Assembly: GCA_038380795.1 (NCBI GenBank)
Contig: CM076270.1
Span: 10,911,001 to 10,975,000, forward strand
DNA from: Pyrocephalus nanus
Lineage: Eukaryota; Chordata; Aves; Passeriformes; Tyrannidae
Reading direction: 5' to 3'
Length of the DNA: 64,000 nucleotides
The position numbers and the translations under genes were made by a program. The notes beneath the pieces are model-generated. The model saw only the letters and a program-made list of their open reading frames with translations, did no database searches and was not told the DNA's origin. This document shows positions 52,676 to 64,000 of the stretch, one piece after another; positions within the stretch are counted from its first letter, which is position 1; each line of letters starts with the position of its first letter.

Positions 52676-55600
52676 ACATTATTAATTATTTTTTGTACAT
52701 TTGCATAATGTGGAAGTGCTTTCTTTGTAAGACCAGATGTTCTTCTCTCTGAATCAAAGTTTCCTGAGTACGCCACTAGCAGGTCCTTTAGGTGAATATA
52801 TCTTGTGAAAAAAGAGCAAAATCTGTAGCTTGCAGAGAAAGACTTCTCTGGCTCTATCTGCATGTCCACTGGCTGACAATTACATACTCAGTGATAGAAA
52901 ACCGTACACCATTGATAAAACATCTCGTGGGGAGAAACAGAAAGCAACATCCTGTAATTTTGGCAAGAAGAAAAAAAAAAGTCTCCAAATCATTTTGCTT
53001 GTCCCTATTGTGAAAGTTTTCACGTCACCAAATTTTACACTGTGGCTATACACCAATATCAAGGCATGAAGTTCTGCATCTTCAAACTCTACGATAATTT
53101 CTGAGGATTTGCACAATGCAGGAGAAACACAACCCACCCCAGAGCTCCAGCTTTCAAGGGAAGCTAAGGAGAACAGGAAGTGCTTGGATCTCTTTGTACC
53201 CAACACAGCAGCTTCACTGAGATACCATATTCATTTCTGGCTTCCTCATAAACTATATTATTAACCCAGGAGTAGTTCAGAGTGTCGAAGCACCAAGCCC
53301 GTTTTGGATGAAAAAACAAAGGAAACCGGCTATCTCTTGGTTGCGACAGTCTTTATTTTTGGAAGGAGGCTGCTGGACTCACACATGCGCCCCAGTGGTG
53401 CTTGAGCTGCACCCTGTGTCAGATTTGACCCTCTATCAGTGAAAGCAGGTGGCATCTGCCTTTAAGGTTAAAGCTATAGAGGAGGGGCTGTGCATGCTCA
53501 ATATCAAACCTAGGTCTTGTTTTCCTCAGGAGCTCACGATTTTTCCCCAGTGGTAAGTCCAACCTGAGTGTTTTGGCTTTAGCCCTTTCTAAGAAAGACT
53601 GTTTGCAGTAAAAGGTGGCATTTTGGGTGAGAAGTGTTGCTGTATTGCAATATTTGCGTTTAATAGTTTACTGTCATTGTTTCCTGGTATGGAAAGTGGT
53701 TTGTTTTTTTTTTGTTTGTTTGTTTGTTTTATTCCTTTAATGTCTTTGATGTGAAGGTAGAAAGGGGGTAAATGTGGTGAAGACTGAAAGCATATGCTTA
53801 GACTGAGTAGTGGGAGCAGAAATATCTTGTTTTCCCTCTAGTTTGTGGTCATGCTGGGCCAAGCAGTCAGGGCTTCATTTCCTCCAGTGTTGGGACCCTC
53901 ACCTCCAGAGAAAGGCAACTGTAGTGCAGATGGGTTACAGCTTATGAGAGGCAAATGCTGTGCTTGCCAGGATTATTTGGTTTGGCTGTTGGCTTTTGGA
54001 AGGTGGGTTGCTTTTTTTGTTTGGTTGATTGGTTTTTTGTTGTTTTGGATTTTTCCTTGTGAAGTTCAACATTCCCAGCCTTCTGGAAGACTCCGAAATT
54101 GAGTGCTGTGTGGACACAGCTACGGGGGCACACGTCTGCTGTATTTTGCCGAGATCTCACTCATCAGTGAGATGGCAAAGGGGATCAGCTGGGACACAAC
54201 GCCACGGAGGGGGCTGTAACACAGCTCTTCTGGGGGTGTGGTCAGGAGGCAGCAGAACAAGCAATGTGTCTGAGGCTTCAGCCCACCTGGTGAATCTAGA
54301 AAAGTGCTTTCACCTGGAGTCTGGGCTGCTCTTGCTTCATCAAAATAAATAGGATGGAGCTGAGCTAGATCTTAGTGGGGGTGTATTGCTTCCTGAAACC
54401 TGGGGTTCAGTGGCTCAGGAGCAGCGTCCCAGTGCTGCAGGAGGAAACTGCTTTTGGTGAGGTCCTGCTTCTCGGAAAAGGTTTAACTTGCTATTAATAA
54501 TCCCCTGGTGGTTTTTGAAGGAGGGACTTGTAGATTCAATGTCCTGTTCAACTTGCAGTTTGATGGGGGCTGTAAATCCCCCTGTAGTTCCAGTCTGGTG
54601 TAGCCAGTGCTCTCTGCTTGTGAAAAGCAGCCTGCTAGCTATTTCAGCAGTTGATGTAGGGACTTACCTTAAAGTAGAGACACATTAGACAAGACTTACT
54701 ACCGTGCATTGTTCTATTGTAGTCAGCAGTTTGGTATAAGAGCCTGTGCTCAGTAGTGCCATTTTCTACTATGCTCTTTGGGACAAGTGGATGTGGCTAA
54801 AAGGGATGTTGCTTAAATGTTTGTTGATAAAAAAGTAGCTGGTTGGTAGAACCAATTTGAGCAATGCAAATGCCTGAAATCTTGTGATTAACTTTCAGTA
54901 AAATAATCACTGAGTGCCTAAAGTAGAGCATTTGCTGATGTGGGAAAGGACAGTTAAAGAGAGCAGTGACATTTATGCATAGATTTTGCTTAGGCTTTAG
55001 CTGTTATTTTCCTGGGGAAATTCAGGCACTTCGGTATATGTTTAGTAGACAGAGGCTGCTCCTTTGTGTTGAAAGGTGTTAAGGAAAATGGCAGTAAGTT
55101 TAGGTTTTATTAAAATTACAGGAAAGAAGACATTTTATCTTGCATGCAGGGTTGTGCTCAAGTTGGTTTTCATGCAGCTTGACAATCCTTTCCCACGTGA
55201 GAGCAGGATGCACCAAACTGAGTAAAAAGCAATGCTCGCTACCTCTCTAATGCTGACAACGTTACTACAGCTGCCTTGCCAAGGTGGGCTGCCTAATCCC
55301 GCTGCCTCCTTTGGAAATAGAGCTGTACAAGTAGTAAAGGTTGCAGAGAATGTTGAAGGAGTCTCTCAAATTTTGCTTCTGTGAAATCATTAACCAGGAG
55401 ACTGCTTGTGCGTGGTATAGGGAAACTTGCCTTTTTGGCCATCAAGTAGAATCTGATAATGCTTTTCTTAGAAACAGTAAGCTAGGTGCTTGGCTGGGTG
55501 CAGGAATAAAGATGGAACAGCTGGAAAATATCCCTCTCTGAAGAAATTTGGAGTTGTGTTTGGTAGAGGGAAGTACCAGCAGTATCCTTAACTGGTGTTA

Positions 55601-57365
55601 TCAGTGTGTGCAGCTAATACCTCCTGCCTCTCCTGCACTGCAGGCTGTGGGCACTGCTTGTTTTGGGGTAGGTTTATGGTATTGCTGCTCTGAATGGGAC
55701 CACCAGGGCCAGAGCAGGCAGGGTGAACTGGGTTGCTTTGCCTTTTTGACACAAAGAACTTTGCCCAGCAGCGACCCAAAGCTGGGGCGTGCCATGGCAT
55801 GCAGCAGTTTAGTTGCACTGAGACTTTTCAAAGGCAAGTTCTCTGAGAAAGGTCTGTTTTGTTGTAACTCTTTTTCTGTTGAAGTTAGTTCCTGTTTATG
55901 CAGTAACAAAAAGTGTTGAAGTCAAGAGCAGTTATGATAAGTGGCAAATAATTGTTAAAATTGACCACTTTGGTGGCTTGGGAGAACCCACTGTGAGGTT
56001 TCTCTGCCCATTCCTATGAGGTCAGGACTGAGTGCAGGGTATTGAGCAATGCCTGAGGTCTGTGGGTTTAGCGGCAGGGCAGGTTGCAGAGCACATGCTC
56101 CCCCACTGTGATCCTTCAAAGCTTGTGGTGGCATTGAGTTGCAGCTTATGTAGAAGGTTTTAGGCTGGATGTGTTCTGGGTTTTAATGTGGCATTCTTGA
56201 AAGTGTCTTACCAGACTGAAAGCCTGAAAGGAGTAATTTCTGGTACTTTGTGGGATAACTGCTGTTCTCAGAGGATTTGTGATTATTCACATGTAGTGTG
56301 GGTACGTGCTCACATCTGTGAGGCAGAGCTATTAGCTATGATACTTCTGCATTTTATTTGTCTCTGGCTGTTCTTGAACTTTTAAATGATGTTATTTTGG
56401 GGGTTTTTTAATCACAAAAAGGATAAGGAACTGAAATGATACTTTCACCTATTTTGAGGCATGCCCAGCTTTGGCTCTGGGGGCTTAAGGCACTTTGATT
56501 TCCATTAGTTTAGAACAATGGTCTGCTCTTTTCTAAGAGCATGTGGTTCTGTGGACAGCAGAGGTGAGGAAAGCCCTACTTTTTGCAGATTGGAGTCGTC
56601 CTCAAAACATTAGAAGTCACACTAATTCAGTCTAGAGAGCTAGATCCCTCTCTGACAGCAGACAGAAGTAGATACTTCAGGAAAAGAACTGTAGTGTGAT
56701 CCTCCCTCTGAAACGCTCTTTCTTAATTTTGGCAGCTTAATCAATTAGGGTCTTCCATGCGATTCGTTCAGACCATTCTGTTAAACAGGACCAATATGTG
56801 CCAAATCAAATATCAGTCCAATTCTTAGGAATCCAGTTACAACCTTGGCTCTTGCCACCGCCGTTTCCCTGGCAAGAAGCACAGCCATTTGCTTGCATTG
56901 TGCTGAAATAACTCTTTAATATGAAAATTTTTCAGGATGCCTCCAACCCTGTAGCAGGAAAGGTGGTCACCTGCCTCATACTCTAATTAAAGTTGAACTG
57001 AGAGTTTTTGTCAACTGCAAATATACTCGAGAAATTCCTCCCACTCCCCTTATATTCTTGCAGCCGTCAAGTATTTTGACATGGGTGTAAAAGCTGCTGT
57101 GTTTGAATTTAGAAATTGGCCAGTGGGATGAGAATGTGCAGCTGTGGAAGGCATGAGTGCTCCAGCTCTGTCACTGCTTCTCTTGGGTCCACCTATTTCT
57201 GTGAGGCTTATGGGAGGTTAAGGGGATAAAAATGACCAAGGTAATTAGCAGATATGGTGGAAATCAGTGGGTCAGGCTCAGAAATTGTTGGAGGGGCAAA
57301 GGCAGTAGACAAGTAGAAAAATTTTTATGTGATGGAACTTATTTCCATAGAAAATAGAACAAAAA
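52676..57365 (+). other. TP63 intron 1, segment without recognised elements
   Basis: Only simple sequence is recognised, chiefly T and TTTG repeats at about 53698-53730. No exon or RNA gene is recognised. Confidence 0.5.
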
Positions 57366-57397
57366 TATTATTATTATTATTATTGTTATTATTATTT
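57366..57397 (+). repeat. ATT trinucleotide microsatellite
   Basis: About ten ATT units with one GTT interruption. Confidence 0.95.
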
Positions 57398-57841
57398 AAA
57401 TTTAAAAAAAATACTTGGTTTGAGACCTCAGCTGTAGTGGCTGGGTGTAGGAGAAGTTGCCTAAATAATCCACGGGGATGCCATTTAGAGAGGCAAACAG
57501 CCAGGGACACTGAAATCACACACTGCTTAGCTGCTTCACCTGCTTCAAAGACTACCTGCTTTATATGGGAAATCGATTATTTTGGGGCAAAAGGGAAAGT
57601 GTGTTTTTTTTTTTTTCTCTGGGATTCTTATTATTCAGCATCCCAGTGGATTCTGAGGGATATTTGTTATAATATATAGGGATAACTTATTGGGAAGGTT
57701 GGCCAAATTCCCTCCCATCTAAATACAGCATCTGCAGCAGTGTGGAATGTGTGTTGTACAGCTGTGAATGTTCCAGGCATTCAACATGTCTCCTTTTTCA
57801 CACAATAGTTTCTATTTATGGGTTTTCATCAAGTTGTACTC

Positions 57842-57898
57842 ATGCATTCAACATGTCTTTGTGTGTGGGGGGGGTTTTTTCTTTTTTTTTTTTTTCCT

Positions 57899-57933
<35 letters not shown>

Positions 57934-57946
57934 TTTGTTTTTTAAG
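57842..57946 (+). promoter_or_regulatory. TP63: TP63 exon 2 acceptor with A-free pyrimidine/T tract
   Basis: The 3' splice site TTTTTTAAG|G at 57946 is preceded by an extreme tract. From 57854 to 57943 (90 nt) there is not one A, and 57901-57930 is pure T. The nearest adenosines upstream are at 57853, 57851, 57850, 57846 and 57842. The best fit to the yUnAy branch consensus is CTCAT with its A at 57842, 105 nt before the exon. The branch point must therefore be distant, at least about 94 nt. The tract length may be misassembled, but its lack of A is clear. Confidence 0.7.
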
Positions 57947-58075
57947 GTTTGTAGAAACTCCGAGCCCCTTCTCCTGGAAGGAGAGTTACTACCGATCAAC
58001 CATGTCCCAGGGCTCACAGCCGAGGGAATTCCTCAGCCCAGAGGTAATCCAGCATCTCTGGGACTTCCTGGAACA
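57947..58075 (+). CDS. TP63: TP63 exon 2 (transactivation domain)
   Basis: The 129-nt exon begins with the G that completes the split Arg codon and reads [20 protein letters not shown], then [13 protein letters not shown] and IQHLWDFLE, ending with CA of a Gln codon before the donor GTAAGT at 58076. [19 protein letters not shown] and EFLSPEV..WDFLEQ identify p63, not p53 or p73. The internal ATG at 58002 (MSQ) is the start from which TAp63 residues are usually numbered. This exon carries the amphipathic helix that recruits coactivators and helps lock the inactive oocyte dimer. Its usual Phe16-Trp20-Leu23 triad reads Ile16-Trp20-Leu23 here (codon ATC at position 16), which is unusual. Reading frame and splice phase are intact. 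Confidence 0.97.
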
Positions 58076-58854
58076 GTAAGTAGCCCTTATGTGGAATTTA
58101 TGGAAGATGTTTTAGGACAGAATGCCTCTATAATTAGGCTGCTCAGGGGATTGATGCTGGGGGTTTTGGAGCCTTATGTACCTGTTGATTAGATATGGAT
58201 GTGATGATTAGATGTGTCAGTCTGTGGTGACTGACAGCTCTTGAGCTCTCAAGAGGTTCTACATCCAGGCTATGGGGACCAAATGCAGTGATCAGCAATG
58301 ACACAGACTCTCTTCAAGACCTCTGGTGGCTGAGCTGACCACTTTCTAAAAAGTGATCATCTAAGGCACATGGTTGGCATTTTCCCCTAAGGAAATGGGG
58401 TCATTACTTTGTGTCCAGCCTGCATGTTTTCCTCTTTTGCTGAAGCCAGGGAAGGAGAGGAGGTGAAGATGGTGCAGAGTTCACCCTATCAGGTCCACTG
58501 AAGGAAATAAAACTGTGTTCCCATTCCTGACTTGCCATGACTAATGCTAAAACAGTTACTGCTATAAATCGTCCATGAGTTCTGTCTTTCAGTGATTTAA
58601 CTCTTGCACTCTTATCTCATCTTTCTGGTCAGGCAAGTGAAATATCCCTCCAGGCCGTGTCCTGGTTTGGGGCTGCTGCAGTACAGCAGGTGAGGAGGTA
58701 GCTGTTTGTTAGTAATGACTTACCTGTCATGAGACTGGTTCGTGGTTATGCCGAAGTACTGGATGACACCCTAGCAGGAGGGATGGGAGGGGAAGGTGGA
58801 GTGGTGGAAAATGGAATTTGGCCAGTTTTAACTTAAGTATTGTGTTCTTTTCAG
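58076..58854 (+). other. TP63: TP63 intron 2 (779 bp)
   Basis: A short intron from GTAAGT to TTCTTTTCAG. I see no embedded gene or recognisable repeat. Confidence 0.93.
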
Positions 58855-58987
58855 GCCAATATGCTCGGTTCAGCCAATCGATTTAAACTTCATCGATGGC
58901 CCATCTGAAAATGGCTCTACAAACAAAATTGAGATTAGCATGGACTGCGTCCGGGTGCAGGACACAGAGCTGAATGACCCAATGTGG
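58855..58987 (+). CDS. TP63: TP63 exon 3 (end of TA-specific part)
   Basis: The 133-nt exon starts with G completing the Gln codon and reads PICSVQPIDLNFIDGPSENG, then STNKIEISMDC and VRVQDTELNDPMW, ending in phase 0 before the donor GTGAGT at 58988. PICSVQPIDLNF, TNKIEISMDC and the DPMW end are hallmarks of p63. Differences from mammals are mostly conservative (for example V to I after NF, I to V after DC). Exons 1 to 3 sum to 324 nt (108 codons) without a stop, and the next exon should open with PQYTNLG. This exon is used only by TA forms; the deltaN form starts from its own promoter inside the following intron. Confidence 0.97.
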
Positions 58988-61900
58988 GTGAGTAGTGAGA
59001 CCTTCCTTGACCTTTGGGGAAACATGGAGAGTTTCTGCAGGAGCAATTCCAGCCATGTTGCCTCAGGGCCATCTTCCTACCTTGGCTGACTCCTGACCTG
59101 CTCTCCTTCTTCTGTCATAGCAATGGCAGGAAAGCTGAGGAGTCTTTCACAGACTACTCAACCATCCCTGCACTCTCCCTGCTTAGAGCTAGTTTATGTG
59201 GCCTCAGGGTTAAAATAGTTTGGGTTCTGGGCCCAGTTACAATTTTGCTGCCCAAGACCAGAGGGTCTTAACTGGTTTTTGTTTTCTTGAGGGTCATACA
59301 GGAGTGAAACCTTTTTTCCGGACCATGGTTAGTTTTGTTTTTTTTTTCCCCTCCTGTTTCTCCAGACTAGAGAGTGTTTATATTGAGTCTTGGCCATGGG
59401 TGTCTCATCAGAATGGCTCAAGACTGGAATGCCAATGAGGCACTGGTGGTTGTTGGTTCGTTGCCTTTGGCACAAACAGACTGGCTCTTTCTTAGCAATA
59501 TCTCTACTGAAGAAACCAGGTGCTATTCTTGCAGGCTGGAGCAGGAGGTATTTTTGGAGTCTGAGTTGTTTATGTCCTTTTTCTGTTCTTCCTGAGTTTT
59601 GTATACTTTGGGGTAAAAATAATGTGTAGTTTGAAATTTGTGTTGGTGTCTGTAAATTTTCCTGTTCCACTGTTCCTGAGAAAGTGTTGCCATTCAATTC
59701 CCTGGCTCATCCACCACGATTTTCAGCATGCCCAACAATGGTATGTTGGCAACTTGAATCCTGGCAGTATTTGTAACCTGAAGGATTGTGTCTGCAAGCG
59801 AAGAACTCCTGGGTCAGGCTGATTGCAGTCCCCAGTGACAGTTTGACCTCTAGTCCTGCTTTGGTGTGACTGCAGGGGAGACTGCAGTGCTTTTCTTTTT
59901 CCATGGAGGTTGCAAAGGGTTAAAAGGTTGGGTTGGGTATGTGCTCAGCTAATGTGGTGAAGCTAATCCGAGTGCACAAGGAGAGGTGACTGACATTAAG
60001 TCTCGTTATCTTTTGATTCTGCATTTTTGGGGGCACAGAGGGGTGGGGTGCAAGCCTTCCATTGGCATCTGGATCTCAGCTTTTTCCACCGCTATAGCAA
60101 AGCTCCAGTGAAATGTTATCTCTTCAATGGGCCAAAAGATTCTCCAGGTTTACAGGAACTTCTGATTTTCGAAGTGCATAGTAATTGTCTGCTTGAACTC
60201 TATCTTCTTGAAAACAATCTGCACTAGTTTAAAGGTCATCACCAGAAACTTTGCTCCTTCCATGCTCAAATCTGGGCTTCTGCGATTGAGCACTAACAAA
60301 GCGTCCCCATCTCCAGCTCCTCCGAGCTGCCTGCAGAGCACAGTGATGGCTGATGGGCTCACTGAAGGCCTGTTCAGAGTCTCCCTCTCCTGTCTGTGGA
60401 GCAGAGAAACATGAATGGAAAGTCCCTTTCTCCTGTCCTCTCTGAGCCCTGCTGAAGTGAGCACTGGTGCTAGGGAAGGACACAGGCAGCTTTCTCTATG
60501 CAATAACCTCTTGCTTATGATCGGCTTGATCCCAGCCTTGCAGGAGGCGTTTCTGGAGAAGCCAAGCTGTACAATGACTTCTTAAAAAGAAGTGTTTTTC
60601 GCTATCGTGACATGCTGAAGGGGGAGCAGGGAAATTCCATCCCATCCTCACCCTTACTGTAAGGCACCAGCTCAGAGTACATTAATGTATGTACATTAAC
60701 AAATGTTCCAGTTTGTCTCCAGTGGAAGACAGCACCTTTGCTCAGTTGAATGCTGGACAAAAGCCTTGACAAAGCAAAATATGCATCGCAAACCTGTGCA
60801 AACAGCCCGTCTTTTAAAATGAGGAAAGCTCTTTTTACTCCCCTTACCACCACCACCACCTCCCTATAAATTTGCAAACATCCCTGACAGGTGACAACTC
60901 CCCTTGCAGAGAAGTCTGTGTTTGCTTTGCTGTTTCTGGGGCTCAAAGCGGCTGCAGCTTGCGTTAGCAGAGAATGTGTAGCCTGAGGCAAGGTGTTTGC
61001 TTTAATCTGAAATACCTTACAACCCTCTTCCCCTCCAGCTTCTCTTTTCCTTTGGATAGCTTCAGGGCACGAGCTTTCCTTGCACCTGTCTCTCCTGTAA
61101 CCTCAGCCATGTCACTTCTAGACACGAGGTGCTGCACGCAGCTGATTGCAGCAAAGGGTTGAAGAGGGCAGATAAACACAAAGGAATGCAGCAGAAACAG
61201 AGGGGCCCTGGGAGATGAGCACTGAGATCAAGGCAAAGGGCTTTATAGTATTACATTTGTCTTAGTAGAGAAAGGCAAGCTTTTCTCCAAAATGTATCAC
61301 CATGTGAGATTTAAAAAGGTGCAAAGCAATTAAGACTGGTGTTTTTGAAGCCATTGTCCTTGTGTAGACTTTGAGGCAATCCCAATCAGCCTTTAAAATA
61401 AGTTCTGTACCTTCTTTCAACTTGCTTCTGAAAAATGAAACTTTGTCTTAAAAGATGTCTACCTTTGATCCCAACAGTTGTGTTGGTAAGACCCGTGATT
61501 TTTTTTCTTATTATTTAACTTTTGGGGGTAATGTTGTTTGTCCACAATAGCGTTGGCAGTGGGGAAGGAGCTATAGTGTTCAGAATAGTGCCTGAGGAAA
61601 CTGTCCTACCAATGGGCTGGAAACTGAGCATAAGTTCTGCCCTGGTGAACACGCATTAGTTGTGTTCATTGCCTTGAAAATGCAACTGTTTGGAGAGAGA
61701 ACTGAAGAAGAGGGATGGTTGACACAGAAACCCCTCTCATCTGAGCCACAGCCCTGTCTCTTGCTGAGCCAAGCCCTGGCAGTTCTCGCACACTTGTTTT
61801 TAAGGAAGAAACATTCTTCCTGTGTCCATATGAGAAAGGGGTAAGAGAAACTGGTGATCTGCACTGTCTTGGGATGAAAAGAGCTGGAGGGGCCAGGAAG

Positions 61901-64000
61901 AGGGTTTGTGGGTCTGGTGTAACACCAGACAGTCATCAGCCTTCCCTGGTTGTGTGCCTTGTGACCAGCTCTTTCACAATGTCCTGGGTGGCCCCTCCGT
62001 GAGGCTGTTGGCTGTGCCCCTTCCTTTCCTCTGGTGTGAACCACAGGCAGGCTGGAAAATCCCAGCAAAGATCTGCCTTTTTGCCTGACCATAGTGAAAG
62101 GCTGGTGGTCCCTGTGGGTGTGGAGAACATTTAGTTTCTGCCATGGCCCTAGTGTGGGAAGGAGCTGCGGATGTCCAGAGAGGTAAGTTGAATGTGTGTC
62201 CTTGTGGGCCTCCTGCCACTCATTAGGCCCACCAAAGAGGGGGTCCCCAGCCTCTACTCTGATCAAGGATGTAGCCAGCAACCATAGGGTCTATGGATGG
62301 TTGGTGTCTAGCTCCCTGCATTCAGGAGGAACACTGAATGTTGCAAAACTTATAACTTGCAGTGCTAGAAATAAGGTAATGTTATAGTAATTTTATATTT
62401 TTGTGTGACTGACTAAATGCCCTGGAGCAACAGGGAGGAGGGGTCTGGAGACCTCTCTCTAGGAATGAGTGTGTGGCAGTGCAATAACCCTGCATTGCCC
62501 TGGAGCCCTCTTAGTGCTGTCAGTCTGACCTACCAGGTGCAGAATTGCTTTCCTTCACCATCTCTCAGGAGTCCTATAAACTGTTCACCAACACTTAGAG
62601 ATGCTATTCTGGACCCAGACAAAGCTGCTTTGGGCTAAGGACTTCTGTGAGCAGCATCCTGATAAAAGTGTTATTTGAGGGATTTGCAGAGTCTGTTAAG
62701 TCTTCTGCCACCACCATCCCAGCAGTGTGTCCAGTGTTCCAGGGCCCTTGCTGGCAGGAGCTGGAGTGCTGTCCCCAGGGATGGAGCAGCTTGTCCCCCT
62801 CCCCCTGTACATACCTTCCTTTCATGCCCCTGAGCGAGCCGTCCTCCCACAGCCCCTTGCCTAACCAGTTCAGTGGAATGCCTTTTGCCCAGACAGTCGC
62901 CGTGGTCAGAGTTTTCTTAACCTGGATCCATCCCTCCCCATAAAAGGCAGAAAGAATTCCTTTCCTTTTTTTTTTTTTTTTTTTTACTTTTTGTCATTTA
63001 TTTGTTCTTCCTCATCTTCTGTAAATAATTGTGGGGATTTGCTGTGTGTGGCTTGATTAGGCACTGCTGAACTCCCTGTGGGGTGGGTTTTTGCCTTGGT
63101 GATGGTGGTGTGGTACAGGATGTTGTCCTTTTGGGTTTGGATACTCAGCTTCATGGGCTGTGGGTGTCCCAAGCCTAGTAGCTTGGACAGAAATTTTGGA
63201 GGTGCAATATGCATTTCATATTTTTATACATGAGAGCTGAAGCTCTGTCTGCTGTTCTTCTTTATACATAGAGGTGAAGATAACAGTTGACTGTAGGACA
63301 GAGAGGATGCATCCCATGGAGGACATGGAGTTGTCGAGGCTCTCAGCCTCAGCCCTTTTCCAATGACACATCTCAGAGCTGGTATTTGATTCCCAATGGA
63401 AACAAGAAGCCTTTCCCATATTTAGCTTGCTGTAGGTGCATGAAGGAGCCACCCAAGCCACCTTGTACAACATACCCTCCCCTGCTGCAGCCCAGTGGGC
63501 TGCAGCAGAGCTACTCTGGCCCAGGGTGGCTGCTCGCTCTCTTCTGCATGCTCTCAGCCTTGGTACCATGTAAATCAGTTCAGTAATTCATATTTGGCAG
63601 CTATGCACTGAATTCCTGGGTCCCCATCACCTGGGAGCTGTGGTCAGGATCAGATGTGCAACACTACGATGGGCAGACAGAAAAAATTCCAACATACTAT
63701 CCAGAAGGATGTCTGTGGCATCCTATCCAAGGCTTTAATTTTAAAGCACAAGCTCCGAACGCTGTTAACTTTTATTTGCTTCCTTAAAAGTGTTGGTCTG
63801 GTTTAGGAGGACTCCACTTGCTGCAAGGTAATGGCTGAAGAAGCAGATGAAAGCTGATTAAGGGGCAGTGAGACTGTGGGACAGGCTGGACATCCCTGTG
63901 TACCCACAGCAGAGCAGGGAGAGTGCCTTGGTGCAGGGACTGACTAACACATGGTATGATGGTATGTGCTTCTATGGGCTCTGGCAGGTGTTGCAGCCTT
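58988..64000 (+). other. TP63: TP63 intron 3, 5' part (continues beyond window)
   Basis: It starts with GTGAGT and stays open to the window end. I found no deltaNp63 first exon (MLYLEN start) and no exon 4 (PQYTNLG). A run of 20 T lies at about 62966-62985 and a short ACC repeat at about 60847-60860. The longest ORF is an antisense frame of 233 codons (61580-62281, -) without recognisable domains. Confidence 0.85.
62966..62985 (+). repeat. Poly-T tract (20 T)
   Basis: An uninterrupted T run in intron 3, without a recognisable retroposon body attached. Confidence 0.9.

Larger units (their letters stand above)
38438..57946 (+). other. TP63: TP63 intron 1 (19.5 kb)
   Basis: Bounded by the GTGAGT donor after exon 1 and the TTTTAAG acceptor before exon 2. 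It contains the CpG cluster and G run near 39.4-39.95 kb, the solo LTR, a CR1 fragment, a MIR-like SINE and several simple repeats, all listed separately. Elsewhere (about 42.1-50.6 kb and 52.7-57.3 kb) I see no gene, RNA or recognisable transposon. A 13-bp unit ATCCTTAATGCCT is tandemly repeated at 41008-41033 with a partial third copy to 41042. Confidence 0.9.

Noticed and set aside
57742..58192. ORFs running through the T tract into exon 2 as independent proteins
   Set aside because: They gain their long Phe runs from the splice acceptor tract. Only the part after 57947 is coding, as exon 2 of TP63.
1..64000. Most of the roughly 200 ORFs of 60-170 codons on both strands
   Set aside because: They overlap each other in several frames, lack domains and splice context, and are what random vertebrate non-coding DNA gives. 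Only the frames overlapping TP63 exons are supported.
58988..64000. First exon and promoter of deltaNp63
   Set aside because: I searched for an MLYLEN-type start followed by a donor and found none. It must lie further downstream.
1..64000. CRISPR arrays, tRNA or rRNA genes, bacterial-type systems
   Set aside because: None is visible. The window is vertebrate nuclear DNA.

Overview
The window looks like a stretch of a bird (or other sauropsid) nuclear chromosome. It is intron-rich and gene-poor vertebrate DNA. It carries CR1 LINE fragments of the avian kind (one on the + strand at about 10.2-10.7 kb, two on the - strand at about 34.4 kb and 50.6 kb), simple repeats, and a solo retroviral LTR. 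Nothing bacterial is present: no operons, ribosome binding sites or CRISPR arrays. Almost all open reading frames are short and random-looking.

The only gene I can support is the 5' part of TP63 (tumour protein p63, p53 family) on the + strand, and it is incomplete at its 3' end. Three coding exons of the TA (transactivating) form are present with intact splice sites: exon 1 (ATG 38376, donor at 38438), exon 2 (57947-58075) and exon 3 (58855-58987). Together they give 324 nt, exactly 108 codons, which is the start of the TA*p63 form and ends in ...NDPMW. The DNA-binding, tetramerisation, SAM and inhibitory domains, and the alternative deltaN first exon, must lie beyond position 64000.

Layout: 1-38208 is intergenic DNA upstream of TP63, with a + strand CR1 piece, a small CpG-rich cluster with 16-bp tandem repeats (about 28.9-29.2 kb), a strong 76-nt hairpin (31.92-31.99 kb), a CA microsatellite and a - strand CR1 piece. 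38209-38375 is a likely core promoter with an inverted CCAAT box and a TATA-like box. Intron 1 (38438-57946, 19.5 kb) holds a CpG cluster with a 19-nt G run, a complete solo LTR in sense orientation with a TATA box and a 5-bp target duplication (41482-42086), a CR1 fragment, an ancient MIR-like SINE, and an extraordinary adenosine-free, T-rich tract directly before exon 2. Intron 2 is short (779 bp). The start of intron 3 runs to the end of the window.

The observations most worth following are: replacement of the key Phe of the p63 transactivation helix by Ile (position 16 counted from MSQ); the 90-nt tract without any A before exon 2, which forces a distant branch point; and the sense LTR 3 kb into TP63 intron 1, which parallels the LTR-driven germline p63 known from hominids. 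I found no evidence of a wholly new biological system.
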